A stretch of DNA of 64,000 bases from Lachnospiraceae bacterium (GTDB lineage Bacteria; Bacillota; Clostridia; Lachnospirales; Lachnospiraceae): NCBI GenBank assembly GCA_024399135.1, contig JAKSHY010000003.1, positions 1-64,000 of the forward strand, written 5' to 3'. Of this stretch, positions 18,547 through 27,715 are shown piece by piece (the first letter of the stretch is position 1; each line of letters begins with the position of its first letter). The position numbers and the translations under genes are program-made. Under the pieces are notes generated by a model. It searched no databases. It saw nothing but the letters and a program-made list of their open reading frames with translations, and was not told the DNA's origin.

Positions 18547-19107
18547 ATGAAGTTTTCCAAGTTTACTAAAGCTTTCGCATTAGCAATGGCTCTTACAATG
18601 TTACTTAGCATTTCAGCATTCGCAGACAGTCAAAGACCATATTTCTTCGACTTCGAGCAGACTGTTGTTAATCTCGCACCTGGCGATGTATATACCATGC
18701 GAGTAAGAGTTTATGATGATGTTGAAAAGACTTTCAGTTGTTATATCAGAGGAAATGAAAGTAAGAACACATATGTATGGTCTGATTTCAATGTTGGCTG
18801 GACTACAGTTGATATTCACATTGGAAAAGATGAAACATCAAAAGGGTTAACCATTTACTTCTACATTGATGGAACCAATACATTTGATAACATTCAGGTT
18901 AGAATCGTTGATCCTGCTAACTCATATCTTCTTGAAACAAGAAAGAACGCCGAAAAGATTCGTAAGGAAAACGCTGAATATATAGAAAATCAGAAATTAC
19001 TTGCTATCTACTATGCTAAGCTTGAAGAAAAGAAATTAAAGGAAGAAAACGAAGCATTAGCTGCTTACTACAAGGCACTTGAGAAGAAAAACAAGGCTAA
19101 TCAGTAA
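18547..19107 (+). CDS. Small secreted protein, unknown function
   Basis: The start ATG 18547 follows GGAGG by 8 nt. A signal peptide (KAFALAMALTMLLSISAFA) is cleaved near residue 26. A beta-rich domain of about 100 residues follows, then a charged helical tail of Glu/Lys-rich coiled-coil character with two related units (AIYYAKLEEKKLKEENEAL and AAYYKALEKK). No enzyme motif is seen. It is one of the few plus-strand genes. I do not recognise its family. Confidence 0.8.
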   Translation: MKFSKFTKAFALAMALTMLLSISAFADSQRPYFFDFEQTVVNLAPGDVYTMRVRVYDDVEKTFSCYIRGNESKNTYVWSDFNVGWTTVDIHIGKDETSKGLTIYFYIDGTNTFDNIQVRIVDPANSYLLETRKNAEKIRKENAEYIENQKLLAIYYAKLEEKKLKEENEALAAYYKALEKKNKANQ

Positions 19108-19129
19108 ATTTTATTTCCACAAAAATTCA

Positions 19130-19158
19130 GGGCTTACCGATATCGGTAAGCCCTTTTT
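19130..19158. terminator. Bidirectional intrinsic terminator
   Basis: GGGCTTACCGAT pairs perfectly with ATCGGTAAGCCC (19130-19153), followed by TTTTT on the plus strand. On the minus strand it is followed by TGAATTTTT. It lies between the convergent secreted-protein and HD-GYP genes. Confidence 0.9.
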
Positions 19159-19170
19159 ATTTAATCGCCC

Positions 19171-20484
19171 TTAAGCCTCTTCATCTCTATAGCTTAAACA
19201 TATATTCTCAACATCTTTTCTAATGAAGAAAAATGCATCCACTATATAAGGATCAAAATCTATTCCTCTTCCTTCTTCTATAATATCGAAGCACTTATCA
19301 AGTGGCATCGCATCTCTGTAGCAACGCTTCTGTGATATAGCATCGAATACATCAGCTACTGCCATAATTCGTGCACACAGTGGAATTCCTTCTCCGATTA
19401 ATCCATCAGGATAACCTTTTCCATTCCACTTTTCATGATGATGTCTGGCTACCTGATAAGCTATATCTTCATATGTCTGGTTATTGATTCCACTAAGAAG
19501 ATTGCGAAGAATCTCACCACCCTTAGGCGCATGCTGTTTCATAACCGAATATTCTTCGTCTGTCAATTTCCCTGGCTTGGTTAAGATACTGTCTGGTGTA
19601 GAAATCTTTCCTATATCATGAAGAGGAGCTGCTTTAATAACATATTCCATATAATCTTCTGTGAGTATATTGGAATAAATACCCTCTTTTCTTAATTCCT
19701 CTACAATAACCTTCGCATATTCACTGGTTCTTTTAATATGACCACCGGTATTTTCATCTCGATTTTCGACTAAATCCGCGAACCCGATAACCATCATATC
19801 ATGATCCTTTTTAAGATCATCGAAGGCTGGGTTCTCCTGGGTTATATAAGCCCCCAGAGTCATGATTGTTACTGCAACAGATGTGACTAATGATTCTCTG
19901 TAAATTGACTGTATAATACATACTCCAGTGATAACTAATAAATAGGTAAGTATCATTATTCTTTTACTGGTATCAATGAATTTCCAGCTTCTAAGAAATA
20001 CCCCTATACTCGCCACTATATATATGAACGCTGTGATAAAACACGTATATACAGCAACTCCCATGGAATAATTAGTTATCTCACCCTGTCGAAACTCTAT
20101 ATTTCCAAGATTCAGTATACCTATTATAATACTTGCTACCCATGGAATATATACTATGAACTTCTGGCCCTTATCAAGCTTAGGATTCTTAGTTATCCAT
20201 CTTAAATACCTGAACAGGAAAAATATAATAGTTTCAAGTCCCAGCAAAAAAGCTCCATGAAAAACAATATTAAGAGCATGTGGCACTTCGCTCTGAAGAT
20301 TAACCGTAACTGCAGTAATACCATCAAAAAGAACTGTGAAAATACTTAACTCAAGCATTTCATCATAATATGAATCACGCATTCTTCTTCCATATTTTCG
20401 ACATTCGTATATATAGTTAGTCGCAATATAGATAAGAATGGTTAAACACGCTATCTGCAGCTTAGCATATTGAATTACAAGCAC
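19171..20484 (-). CDS. HD-GYP domain protein, probable c-di-GMP phosphodiesterase
   Basis: The 437-residue protein starts at a GTG preceded by GGAGGGG. The first 210 residues form several membrane helices. The C-terminal half is an HD-GYP domain with LHDIGKISTPD, HHHEKWNGKGYPDGL and ADVFDAISQKRCYRD, so it should hydrolyse cyclic di-GMP. The N-terminus may sense a membrane or small-molecule cue. It follows the esterase-GH43 gene by 29 bp and is probably cotranscribed, ending at the bidirectional terminator. Confidence 0.9.
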   Translation of the reverse strand: MLVIQYAKLQIACLTILIYIATNYIYECRKYGRRMRDSYYDEMLELSIFTVLFDGITAVTVNLQSEVPHALNIVFHGAFLLGLETIIFFLFRYLRWITKNPKLDKGQKFIVYIPWVASIIIGILNLGNIEFRQGEITNYSMGVAVYTCFITAFIYIVASIGVFLRSWKFIDTSKRIMILTYLLVITGVCIIQSIYRESLVTSVAVTIMTLGAYITQENPAFDDLKKDHDMMVIGFADLVENRDENTGGHIKRTSEYAKVIVEELRKEGIYSNILTEDYMEYVIKAAPLHDIGKISTPDSILTKPGKLTDEEYSVMKQHAPKGGEILRNLLSGINNQTYEDIAYQVARHHHEKWNGKGYPDGLIGEGIPLCARIMAVADVFDAISQKRCYRDAMPLDKCFDIIEEGRGIDFDPYIVDAFFFIRKDVENICLSYRDEEA

Positions 20485-20513
20485 TATATCACCCCTCCAT
20501 GTTTAAGGCTTTA

Positions 20514-23500
20514 CTATTCTTTAACGAACGTAAAACCCTTAAAGTGTGGATTCCCACTTCCTTCATATTTAAAATACAAAGACCTAACTCCATCCTCTAT
20601 ATTAACATCAATTTCATATTTGTCCCAAATATTATATGTTTCTATCAAAACTTCACCAACCGGTTCCTTCGTAAAATCTGTATATACTGTAACCTTTCCA
20701 TTAGAGTAACCATGCATGAATATTGCTATTTTCTTAACATCCTTCATATCAAAGTATTTGAATCCGGCTACTGCTCCATTATTGAAGTTAGTTATATAAG
20801 CATCGCACTTAACTCCGTCCATGCCTTCCTGAACTACCTTAATCTTGGTAATATCAGGCTGAACTGCATCATTATTTTCTCTAATCGAAAAATCCTCATC
20901 CGGATAAAAAAGATTACACGCAATATATGCAGGATAAAATCCTTCTGATTTTAATGGTCCATTGTTAAGACCACAGCTTGTCAAATGAGCCTGCTTAAAT
21001 AAGCCGTCAGCATTAAGCTCTAATTCTTCAGCACATACCTGTCTTGAATACCAGGTTCCATTAGTATGTCTATGATAAAATACATACCATTTACCATTAA
21101 TCTCTATAACACTTCCATGATTATTAGCTCCGAAGGATGTAATCATAGAAGCTTCCTTATATGAATCTATACCAAGATCAGCATTACTAATAAGTACACC
21201 AGCATACTTAAATCCCTCATCTGGCTTGTCAGACACAGCGTAGCAAAGCTCATGCATAACTATAGAAGAATACACGAATATATATTTGTCATCCTTCTTT
21301 CTTATTGATGCAGCCTCGAAATATTCATGTCCTTCGAATCCACTTCCAGAAGAGTACTCACATCCTGGAACAACGAACTTAGGCTCCTTCACTATAGTAA
21401 GCATATCCGGACCCAGTACTGTGCACATGGCACCATGTCTTGACTTATCTCCATGAGCACAGAATCCAGTATAAAGATATGTGTTTTCTCCTTCAGTTAA
21501 AACGCCTGGATCAAAGTGAGGTTCATCGCCTTCCCTGTTACCAAGAAGTGTTCCATCCTCATAATGAACATGTCCATAAAACTCAAAACTTCCAGCTGGA
21601 GTATCACATACGGCTACAGATACATTTCCTACATTAGAACATACATAGAATAAGTAATATCTACCATCTGGTCCAACAGTAACATCCGGAGCATAGAGCA
21701 TACCATCTCCTCGAGGATTTAATGGCTCATCCATTTTAGTATAGATAACACCCTCATATCTCCAGTTTCCAAGGTCATCTAATGGAGCTGAATAACCTAC
21801 ATAGTCTCCCATACAGAAGACATCACCATTATAAAAATCATGCGAACCATAAATATACACTCTGTCGCCAAATACATATGGCTCACCATCAGGAACATAT
21901 TCCCAGGATGGAAGGTAAGGGTTAAACGCCTGCTTCTTATTAGTTTCTTTTCTTCTTAAATCGCTCATTTTACCCTTTAGGAATGTTTTAAATTCTGATG
22001 AGCTTTCCCTTCTGGTCATAGGACCATTTTTCGTAAATTCCATTTCATATGGAGTTTCTTTAGTATATGGTATCCATTCAGGCATAGGTTCACCGTTAGT
22101 ATCCATACCATTAGGATTTCCACATTTAATGAAGTTAACGAAATAATTAGACATCTTCCTTGCCAAGTCATAGTGATGTCCTTCATATGCTCTGGAACAT
22201 TTAGCTAATGTTTCAAACGCGAACCAAAGATCGACCGAATGGAACGTTCCCGGATTATCCTCCCCTGGAATATCCGCGTTAAATCTATAATAGTAATAAT
22301 CATTCGAAAATCCATTATCCTTTAAAGATTCAAATAAAAGCTTATCCGAAAGCTCTATTCCACTAACTGGTGCGAACTGTCCATCCTCTAATATCTTCTT
22401 ACTTTCATCAAATGTAAGGAACTTATCTCCATCATTCTGGCCGAAAATATCATGAACCTTCTTTTCATATTCTTCATTAGATGAAGCGCATATAAAATTC
22501 ATGAATTCATCAGCTGTGTTACCTGCCAGAATTGGAATATCAAGAATATGCCCTTCACTGGCCATCATAATTGGATCGCCTTTAATGAACTCACCATCAT
22601 TAACCGACAACATCCAGCTATGGCTCATCAAAAACTCATCATATTTTTCAAGAATCGTATCCTGATCTATTTTTCTTGCTTCTTCAAGCGAATTAACACC
22701 TAAAAATTTAAAGAATTCTACTCCCCATTCTTCAGCATCCTTCAAAGGAGCAGGTGGTGGAAACGATGCTGCACCTATCACAACATCCTGCATACCTCTG
22801 AACTGCTTATCTATTTTAGCCTTATATGGTGTATCAATTACACCGGACATAATTATGGCTTTTTTAACCATTCCCTCATTATTTAAATTAGTAATCTGTG
22901 CAAGTACAGATCCACCTCCAGCGGACTGTCCTCCAATAGTGATATTCTCAGGGTCTCCTCCGAATGCGGCAATATTTTCATAAACCCACTTTATTCCTGC
23001 CTGCTGATCGAGGAAACCAAAGTTAGAACATGCCTTAGGATTTTCTTTAGTTATTTCAGGATGCGCCATGAAGCCGAATACATTTAATCTATAATTAACT
23101 GTAACTACTATTATTCCTTTTCGTGCTAATCTCTCACCATCGAATTCCATCTCCTGTGTATATCCCCAACGATATACTCCACCGAAGAACCATACGAATA
23201 CAGGAAGCTTTTCATCCTCTTTGTTAGCCGGAGTCCATATGTTCAAATATAACGAATCCTCACTAATCTCAACCTGCGAATCCACATGCCATTCTCTGCA
23301 GTAAATATCATCACCAAGACCTGGCCTGTTCTGAACTGAAATTGGTGCGAATTTATACGCTTCTAATACGCCATCCCATTTCTTAGGTGGCATAGGAGCT
23401 CTCCACCTATTCTCCCCCACTGGTGGAAGCGCGAAAGGAACTCCCTTAAAAGAAGTGACTCTGGGATCTGCTCCCGGAAGTCCCTTTATTAACCCATACT

Positions 23501-23522
23501 TAGTTGAAACCTCTCTTAACAT
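20514..23522 (-). CDS. Carboxylesterase / glycoside hydrolase family 43 fusion enzyme
   Basis: This 1002-residue protein joins two enzymes. Residues 1-510 are a type B carboxylesterase with EDSLYLNIWTP, nucleophile S200 in GGQSAGGG, probable acid E339 and H428 in GTFHSVDLW. Residues about 535-865 are a GH43 five-bladed propeller with base D545 (VPDGEP), D612 (APDV) and acid E736 (HEYFEAAS). Residues 875-1002 look like a carbohydrate-binding beta domain. There is no signal peptide, so it likely acts inside the cell on imported hemicellulose oligomers, removing ester groups and arabinose or xylose. Start site is AAAGGAG-supported. Confidence 0.88.
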   Translation of the reverse strand: MLREVSTKYGLIKGLPGADPRVTSFKGVPFALPPVGENRWRAPMPPKKWDGVLEAYKFAPISVQNRPGLGDDIYCREWHVDSQVEISEDSLYLNIWTPANKEDEKLPVFVWFFGGVYRWGYTQEMEFDGERLARKGIIVVTVNYRLNVFGFMAHPEITKENPKACSNFGFLDQQAGIKWVYENIAAFGGDPENITIGGQSAGGGSVLAQITNLNNEGMVKKAIIMSGVIDTPYKAKIDKQFRGMQDVVIGAASFPPPAPLKDAEEWGVEFFKFLGVNSLEEARKIDQDTILEKYDEFLMSHSWMLSVNDGEFIKGDPIMMASEGHILDIPILAGNTADEFMNFICASSNEEYEKKVHDIFGQNDGDKFLTFDESKKILEDGQFAPVSGIELSDKLLFESLKDNGFSNDYYYYRFNADIPGEDNPGTFHSVDLWFAFETLAKCSRAYEGHHYDLARKMSNYFVNFIKCGNPNGMDTNGEPMPEWIPYTKETPYEMEFTKNGPMTRRESSSEFKTFLKGKMSDLRRKETNKKQAFNPYLPSWEYVPDGEPYVFGDRVYIYGSHDFYNGDVFCMGDYVGYSAPLDDLGNWRYEGVIYTKMDEPLNPRGDGMLYAPDVTVGPDGRYYLFYVCSNVGNVSVAVCDTPAGSFEFYGHVHYEDGTLLGNREGDEPHFDPGVLTEGENTYLYTGFCAHGDKSRHGAMCTVLGPDMLTIVKEPKFVVPGCEYSSGSGFEGHEYFEAASIRKKDDKYIFVYSSIVMHELCYAVSDKPDEGFKYAGVLISNADLGIDSYKEASMITSFGANNHGSVIEINGKWYVFYHRHTNGTWYSRQVCAEELELNADGLFKQAHLTSCGLNNGPLKSEGFYPAYIACNLFYPDEDFSIRENNDAVQPDITKIKVVQEGMDGVKCDAYITNFNNGAVAGFKYFDMKDVKKIAIFMHGYSNGKVTVYTDFTKEPVGEVLIETYNIWDKYEIDVNIEDGVRSLYFKYEGSGNPHFKGFTFVKE

Positions 23523-23561
23523 TTTAATCTCCTTTAAAAATATATCTTTATCCAGATTAGC

Positions 23562-24920
23562 TTATACAATTTCATGCTTCTTAACGAAGAATCTGTATCT
23601 TAGCCAGGCTGTAAAACCACTCAAGAACCATACAACTCCAACTGACCACCAAATTCCCCATACGCCAATGAAGCTAACAGCACACAAAGCAAATGGAACT
23701 GTAAATCTTCCAATTACTTCTATTATACCATTGAGAAGAGAGAAGAACGCATCAGACAATCCATTCAGCACTCCTCTTACTACATAAATCATTCCTAAGA
23801 ATACATAGAAGATACTGGTAATTTTAAGAGCTGTTGCTCCCATTATTATTACATCTTGGTCACTTACGAACCATGCAGTTATATCATCTCCAAAGAACCA
23901 CATGAATGGAAGCATTGCCATAGAAAACAGGAACATTATCATTAAACTCTGATGGTATCCGTTAACAATTCTGTCCTTCTTATTAGCTCCATAATTCTGT
24001 CCAACGAAGGTCGAAAGTGAACTTCCAAGTGTTGTATATGGCTGGTGAATAAGCTGTTCTATTCTGCTTGTTGCAGTAAACGCAGCAACTGCAATCTGTC
24101 CAAAGGAATTAACAACACTCTGCAGCGCCATACATGATATTGCTATCAAAGAAAACTGCAAAGACATTGGTATACCAAGCTTTAAAACCTGGCCAACAAT
24201 ATTCTTATCAAGTTCGAAGTCTTCTTTCTTCATCTTAAAATATTCATTAGTTTTAATAGCAAAGAAAAGGCACATAATTCCTGAAAGAAACTGTGAGATA
24301 ACTGTTGCAACAGCTGCACCTAATACTCCAGCCTTGAATACTATAACGAAAAGAAGATCCAGTGCCACATTAAGAACACACGAAATTACTAAGAAAATTA
24401 ATGGAGTCTTAGAGTCTCCTAGTGACCTTAACATAGCTGATGCATAGTTATATAAAGATACGAATAACAATCCTATACACATAACTTTAAGATAGGTTAA
24501 TGAATCAGCAAAGATGTCTTCTGGTGTACTTAATAATCTTAAAATTGGATCTGCAAGTAAATAAGCTACTGTTCCAACAATCAAAGGAAACACAACCATT
24601 ATAATTCCGGTATTACTTATACACTTTTTGACACTGGTGTCATCTCCTCTTCCAAAATACTGTGATGTAATAATACCTCCACCGGATCCTATTCCATTAC
24701 ACAACGCGAAGAATAAAAAGGTTATGGAGCCTGTGACACCGACTGCCGCCAATGCATTCGCCCCAACAAGCCTTCCTACAATTATAGTATCAGCAAGATT
24801 GTATAACTGCTGAAATAGGTTACCAAGAAACATAGGAAGTGCGAAGCGAAGAAGTAACCCAAGAGGATTACCTTCTGTCATGTTCATAATATTCGATTTT
24901 ATTTTATTATTTCTTCCCAT
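23562..24920 (-). CDS. MATE-family efflux transporter
   Basis: The 452-residue protein has about twelve hydrophobic helices in two homologous halves. It shows MATE signatures such as LFQQLYNLADTIIVGRLVG and QPYTTLGSSLSTFVGQNYGA. It would export a cationic compound in exchange for Na+ or H+. It lies 39 bp upstream of the esterase-GH43 gene in the same direction. A 39-codon stub of a MerR-like gene overlaps its start. Confidence 0.92.
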   Translation of the reverse strand: MGRNNKIKSNIMNMTEGNPLGLLLRFALPMFLGNLFQQLYNLADTIIVGRLVGANALAAVGVTGSITFLFFALCNGIGSGGGIITSQYFGRGDDTSVKKCISNTGIIMVVFPLIVGTVAYLLADPILRLLSTPEDIFADSLTYLKVMCIGLLFVSLYNYASAMLRSLGDSKTPLIFLVISCVLNVALDLLFVIVFKAGVLGAAVATVISQFLSGIMCLFFAIKTNEYFKMKKEDFELDKNIVGQVLKLGIPMSLQFSLIAISCMALQSVVNSFGQIAVAAFTATSRIEQLIHQPYTTLGSSLSTFVGQNYGANKKDRIVNGYHQSLMIMFLFSMAMLPFMWFFGDDITAWFVSDQDVIIMGATALKITSIFYVFLGMIYVVRGVLNGLSDAFFSLLNGIIEVIGRFTVPFALCAVSFIGVWGIWWSVGVVWFLSGFTAWLRYRFFVKKHEIV

Positions 24921-25018
24921 TTTGGGATTTTCTCCTTATTTGATACTGCCTCGTCAACAGCAGTATAATACTTGATTTTCTTCCTGACATGATCAAGTCC
25001 TGCTTTAAGAGTCTTCAT
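24899..25018 (-). pseudogene. C-terminal remnant of a MerR-family regulator
   Basis: The minus strand encodes MKTLKAGLDHVRKKIKYYTA and continues to KIPKWEEIIK before TAA at 24899, overlapping the MATE start by 22 bp. The frame extends upstream without a start (IYFYKRTEEE) to a TGA near 25070. The pattern of a helix followed by IKYYTAVDEA matches the effector-side helix of MerR regulators. The HTH domain is absent. Next to it is a promoter of MerR-controlled type. An in-frame ATG with GAGGA allows a 39-residue peptide, but a remnant is the simpler reading. Confidence 0.55.
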
Positions 25019-25080
25019 CTCTTCCTCGGTTCTTTTATAAAAATAAATTTCGAAAATGTAAAAAACAACTCATTTTTTGC

Positions 25081-25111
25081 TTGAATTAAAGTTAACTTGA
25101 AGTTATACAAT
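25081..25111 (+). promoter_or_regulatory. MerR-type promoter of the aldo/keto reductase gene
   Basis: TTGAAT (25081-25086) and TACAAT (25106-25111) are 19 bp apart, the long spacing typical of MerR-activated promoters. The spacer carries a pseudo-dyad centred on GTTAAC (25091-25096), AAAGTTAACTTGAAG, like operators of NmlR/AdhR-type MerR proteins. A 17-bp alternative with TATACA is also possible. Confidence 0.65.
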
Positions 25112-25170
25112 AATTAGTAAAAAATGAATATATAAAAAATGTATGCTGATAATATTGGGAGGTAATTTAT

Positions 25171-26163
25171 ATGTACGTAGCTAAAGATGATCGCTATGAA
25201 AAAATGAAGTACAAAAGATGTGGCAATACCGGTCTTTTTCTTCCTTTAGTTTCCTTCGGGCTATGGCACAATTTCGGAACCAATGACGATTTCGACAATA
25301 TGAAAACCATGTGTCTTACAGCCTTTGACGAAGGTATCACTCATTTTGATTTAGCTAATAATTATGGTCCTCTTCCGGGTTCTGCAGAAGCAAATTTTGG
25401 AAAAATTCTCTCTTCAGAATTAATGCCCTATCGTGATGAAATGATTATTTCTACTAAGGCTGGGTATGATATGTGGCCAGGTCCTTATGGAGATTTTGGA
25501 AGCAGGAAATATTTAATCGCAAGTATCGATCAAAGCCTTAAAAGACTAGGACTTGACTATGTCGATATCTTCTATCACCATCGTCCAGATACTGATACTC
25601 CTCTTGAGGAAACAATGGGTGCTCTCGATCAGATTGTCAAATCTGGAAAGGCATTATATGTAGGTATATCGAACTATGATGGTGAAACCATGCTAAAGGC
25701 TGCAGAAATATTAAAGTCAATGAATACACCATTCATTATCAATCAAAATTGCTATAACATGTTCAATAGAACGATTGAGAACAATGGACTTAAGGACCTT
25801 GCCCCTAAATCAGGCAAGGGTATAATAACCTTCTCTCCTTTGGCTCAGGGATTATTGACTAATAGATATTTAAATGGAATCCCAACTGACAGCCGAATCG
25901 GAAAGGGTGGATTGTTCCTTCACGAATCTGATGTTAATGAAAAGAGACTGTCCCAGATTACTGCACTTAATGAAATAGCAACAAAGCGTGGACAGACACT
26001 GGCTCAGTTAGCTCTTAGCTGGATATTAAAGGATGATGATATTACAAGTGTATTAATAGGTGCTAGTCGTCCTTCTCAGATTCTTGATTGTGTTAAATGT
26101 ATTGAAAACACAACGTTTACAGAGGATGAATTAAAGCAAATCGATTTAATTACGAAGGATTAA
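25171..26163 (+). CDS. Aldo/keto reductase (YghZ / Gpr-like)
   Basis: The 330-residue TIM-barrel oxidoreductase shows the tetrad regions: Asp and Tyr in FDLANNYGPLPGSAE, Lys in IISTKAGYDMWPGPYG, and His in IFYHHRPDTDTP. The GSRKYL segment and C-terminal NADPH-binding LIGASRPSQI place it near E. coli YghZ (glyceraldehyde 3-phosphate / methylglyoxal reductase). It is the first gene behind the MerR-type promoter, followed by an alcohol dehydrogenase, suggesting aldehyde detoxification. GGGAGG precedes the start. Confidence 0.93.
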   Translation: MYVAKDDRYEKMKYKRCGNTGLFLPLVSFGLWHNFGTNDDFDNMKTMCLTAFDEGITHFDLANNYGPLPGSAEANFGKILSSELMPYRDEMIISTKAGYDMWPGPYGDFGSRKYLIASIDQSLKRLGLDYVDIFYHHRPDTDTPLEETMGALDQIVKSGKALYVGISNYDGETMLKAAEILKSMNTPFIINQNCYNMFNRTIENNGLKDLAPKSGKGIITFSPLAQGLLTNRYLNGIPTDSRIGKGGLFLHESDVNEKRLSQITALNEIATKRGQTLAQLALSWILKDDDITSVLIGASRPSQILDCVKCIENTTFTEDELKQIDLITKD

Positions 26164-26254
26164 CTAACTTCATATTTCAATAAAAGCAATTAGTAACCTA
26201 ATATGTGAATTTTGAATTCAATTTTTTACAAATTAAAATACTGGAGGAAATATA

Positions 26255-27433
26255 ATGGAAAATTTTACATTCTACTCACCAACATACTTTGCATTTGGTA
26301 AGGAGCAGGAGTGCAATTGTGGAAAGCTTGTTAAACGCTTCGGTGGAAGCAAGGTTCTTATCCACTTTGGAGGCGGTTCTGTAGTGCGTTCAGGCTTGCT
26401 TGACAGAGTTAAAAAATCTCTTGATGAGGAAGGTATCTCTTATATTGAATTAGGTGGTGTTAAGCCTAATCCAAGAAGTGGACTCGTATATGAGGGAATC
26501 GATTTGTGCAGAAAAAATGATGTCGATTTCGTATTAGCTGTTGGTGGCGGTTCTGTTATAGATTCATCAAAAGCAATTGCTGCCGGAACTGTTTATGATG
26601 GTGATTTTTGGGACTTCTACGAAGGAAAGCCTGTAACTAAAGCTCTTCCTGTAGCTACAGTTCTTACTATCTCAGCTGCAGGTTCTGAAGGTTCTCCAGA
26701 CTCAGTTATTACTAAAGAGGAAGGCATGCTTAAGCGTGGAGCAAGTGGTGAAGCATACAGACCTAAGTTCTCTATTCTTAACCCAGCATTAACCAAGACT
26801 CTTCCAGCATATCAGACAGCATGTGGTATTACAGATATCATGGCTCATCTATATGAAAGATATTTAACTAATACTAAGGATGTTGAAGTAACTGACAGAA
26901 TGATTGAAGCACTCTTACTTACTATGATTAAAGAAGGTCCAATCGCTGTTGCCGATTCTGATGATTACGAATCAAGAGCTAACATCATGTGGGCTGGAAT
27001 GGTTGCTCATAACAACTGCTGTGGTGTCGGCAGAAGTCAGGACTGGACAAGCCATACTATAGAACACGAATTATCTGCATTATACGATTGTGCTCATGGT
27101 GCAGGTTTAGCTGTTACTATGCCTGCAGTATTTAAGTATAATGTTGACCATGACGTTATGAGATTCGCCAAGGTTGCTGTAAGAGTGTGGGGCTGCCAGA
27201 TGGATTATGATAATCCAAAAGCTACTGCACTTGCCGGTATTGATGCTCTTTCAAAATTCTTATCTTCTATCGGAATGCCTAAGAACTTCGAAGAATTAGG
27301 TGCTAAGGAAGAAGACATCGAAAAGCTTGCATACACATGCTGCTATGGCGATGGCTCAGGTTCTGGTGTGATAGGTGGATTCGTTCCATTAAAACAAAAG
27401 GATGTTGAAGAAATTTACAAGCTGATGTTATAA
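26255..27433 (+). CDS. Iron-containing alcohol dehydrogenase, YqhD/BdhA type
   Basis: The 392-residue enzyme reduces short-chain aldehydes, probably with NADPH. The FGGGSVVRSG motif near residue 38 and VGGGSVIDSSKAIAAG form the dinucleotide site. The metal ligands fall exactly at D194, H198, H267 and H281, the positions known in YqhD. TGGAGGAAATATA precedes the start. It follows the aldo/keto reductase by 91 bp with no terminator between, so both may answer to the MerR-type promoter. Confidence 0.95.
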   Translation: MENFTFYSPTYFAFGKEQECNCGKLVKRFGGSKVLIHFGGGSVVRSGLLDRVKKSLDEEGISYIELGGVKPNPRSGLVYEGIDLCRKNDVDFVLAVGGGSVIDSSKAIAAGTVYDGDFWDFYEGKPVTKALPVATVLTISAAGSEGSPDSVITKEEGMLKRGASGEAYRPKFSILNPALTKTLPAYQTACGITDIMAHLYERYLTNTKDVEVTDRMIEALLLTMIKEGPIAVADSDDYESRANIMWAGMVAHNNCCGVGRSQDWTSHTIEHELSALYDCAHGAGLAVTMPAVFKYNVDHDVMRFAKVAVRVWGCQMDYDNPKATALAGIDALSKFLSSIGMPKNFEELGAKEEDIEKLAYTCCYGDGSGSGVIGGFVPLKQKDVEEIYKLML

Positions 27434-27476
27434 GATATCTTAGAACTAAATTATTATGCAAGTATTAAATAGCAAC

Positions 27477-27553
27477 GTACGTCGCTAGACGTACCATAAA
27501 AAAGGATGGAATACCAAAACAGTCTGATGGCAGGTACAAAATGTACCTGCCAT
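27477..27553. other. Two perfect inverted repeats after the alcohol dehydrogenase gene
   Basis: GTACGTC-gcta-GACGTAC (27477-27494) and ATGGCAGGTACA-aaa-TGTACCTGCCAT (27527-27553). The second has 12-bp arms. Neither is followed by a T-run on the plus strand, though both could stop or stabilise the adh transcript. They mark the left edge of the accessory region. Confidence 0.7.
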
Positions 27554-27583
27554 GCATGCTTTCCTGCTAAAAATATTGTTATA

Positions 27584-27715
27584 TTAGTTTCCCGCACTAT
27601 TTTTTAGAATATTTTTGAAATTTCCTTCGCTCATCTTTCCTCTTAGGAAATCAAGCCACTGACTCTTGTCAGCTGCCCCTAAATGAATATTCGGATTTTT
27701 GCCAGCCCAGTTCAT
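27584..27715 (-). CDS. Small hypothetical protein coupled to the preceding gene
   Basis: A 43-residue frame (MNWAGKNPNIHLGAADKSQW through LKNSAGN) begins in an ATGA overlap with the stop of the 389-residue gene. The overlap suggests translational coupling. It shares the NW-x-G-K motif with its partner, which contains MNWSGKL and KNWTKKL. No function is recognised. An alternative is that it is the frameshifted tail of the larger gene. Confidence 0.55.
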   Translation of the reverse strand: MNWAGKNPNIHLGAADKSQWLDFLRGKMSEGNFKNILKNSAGN

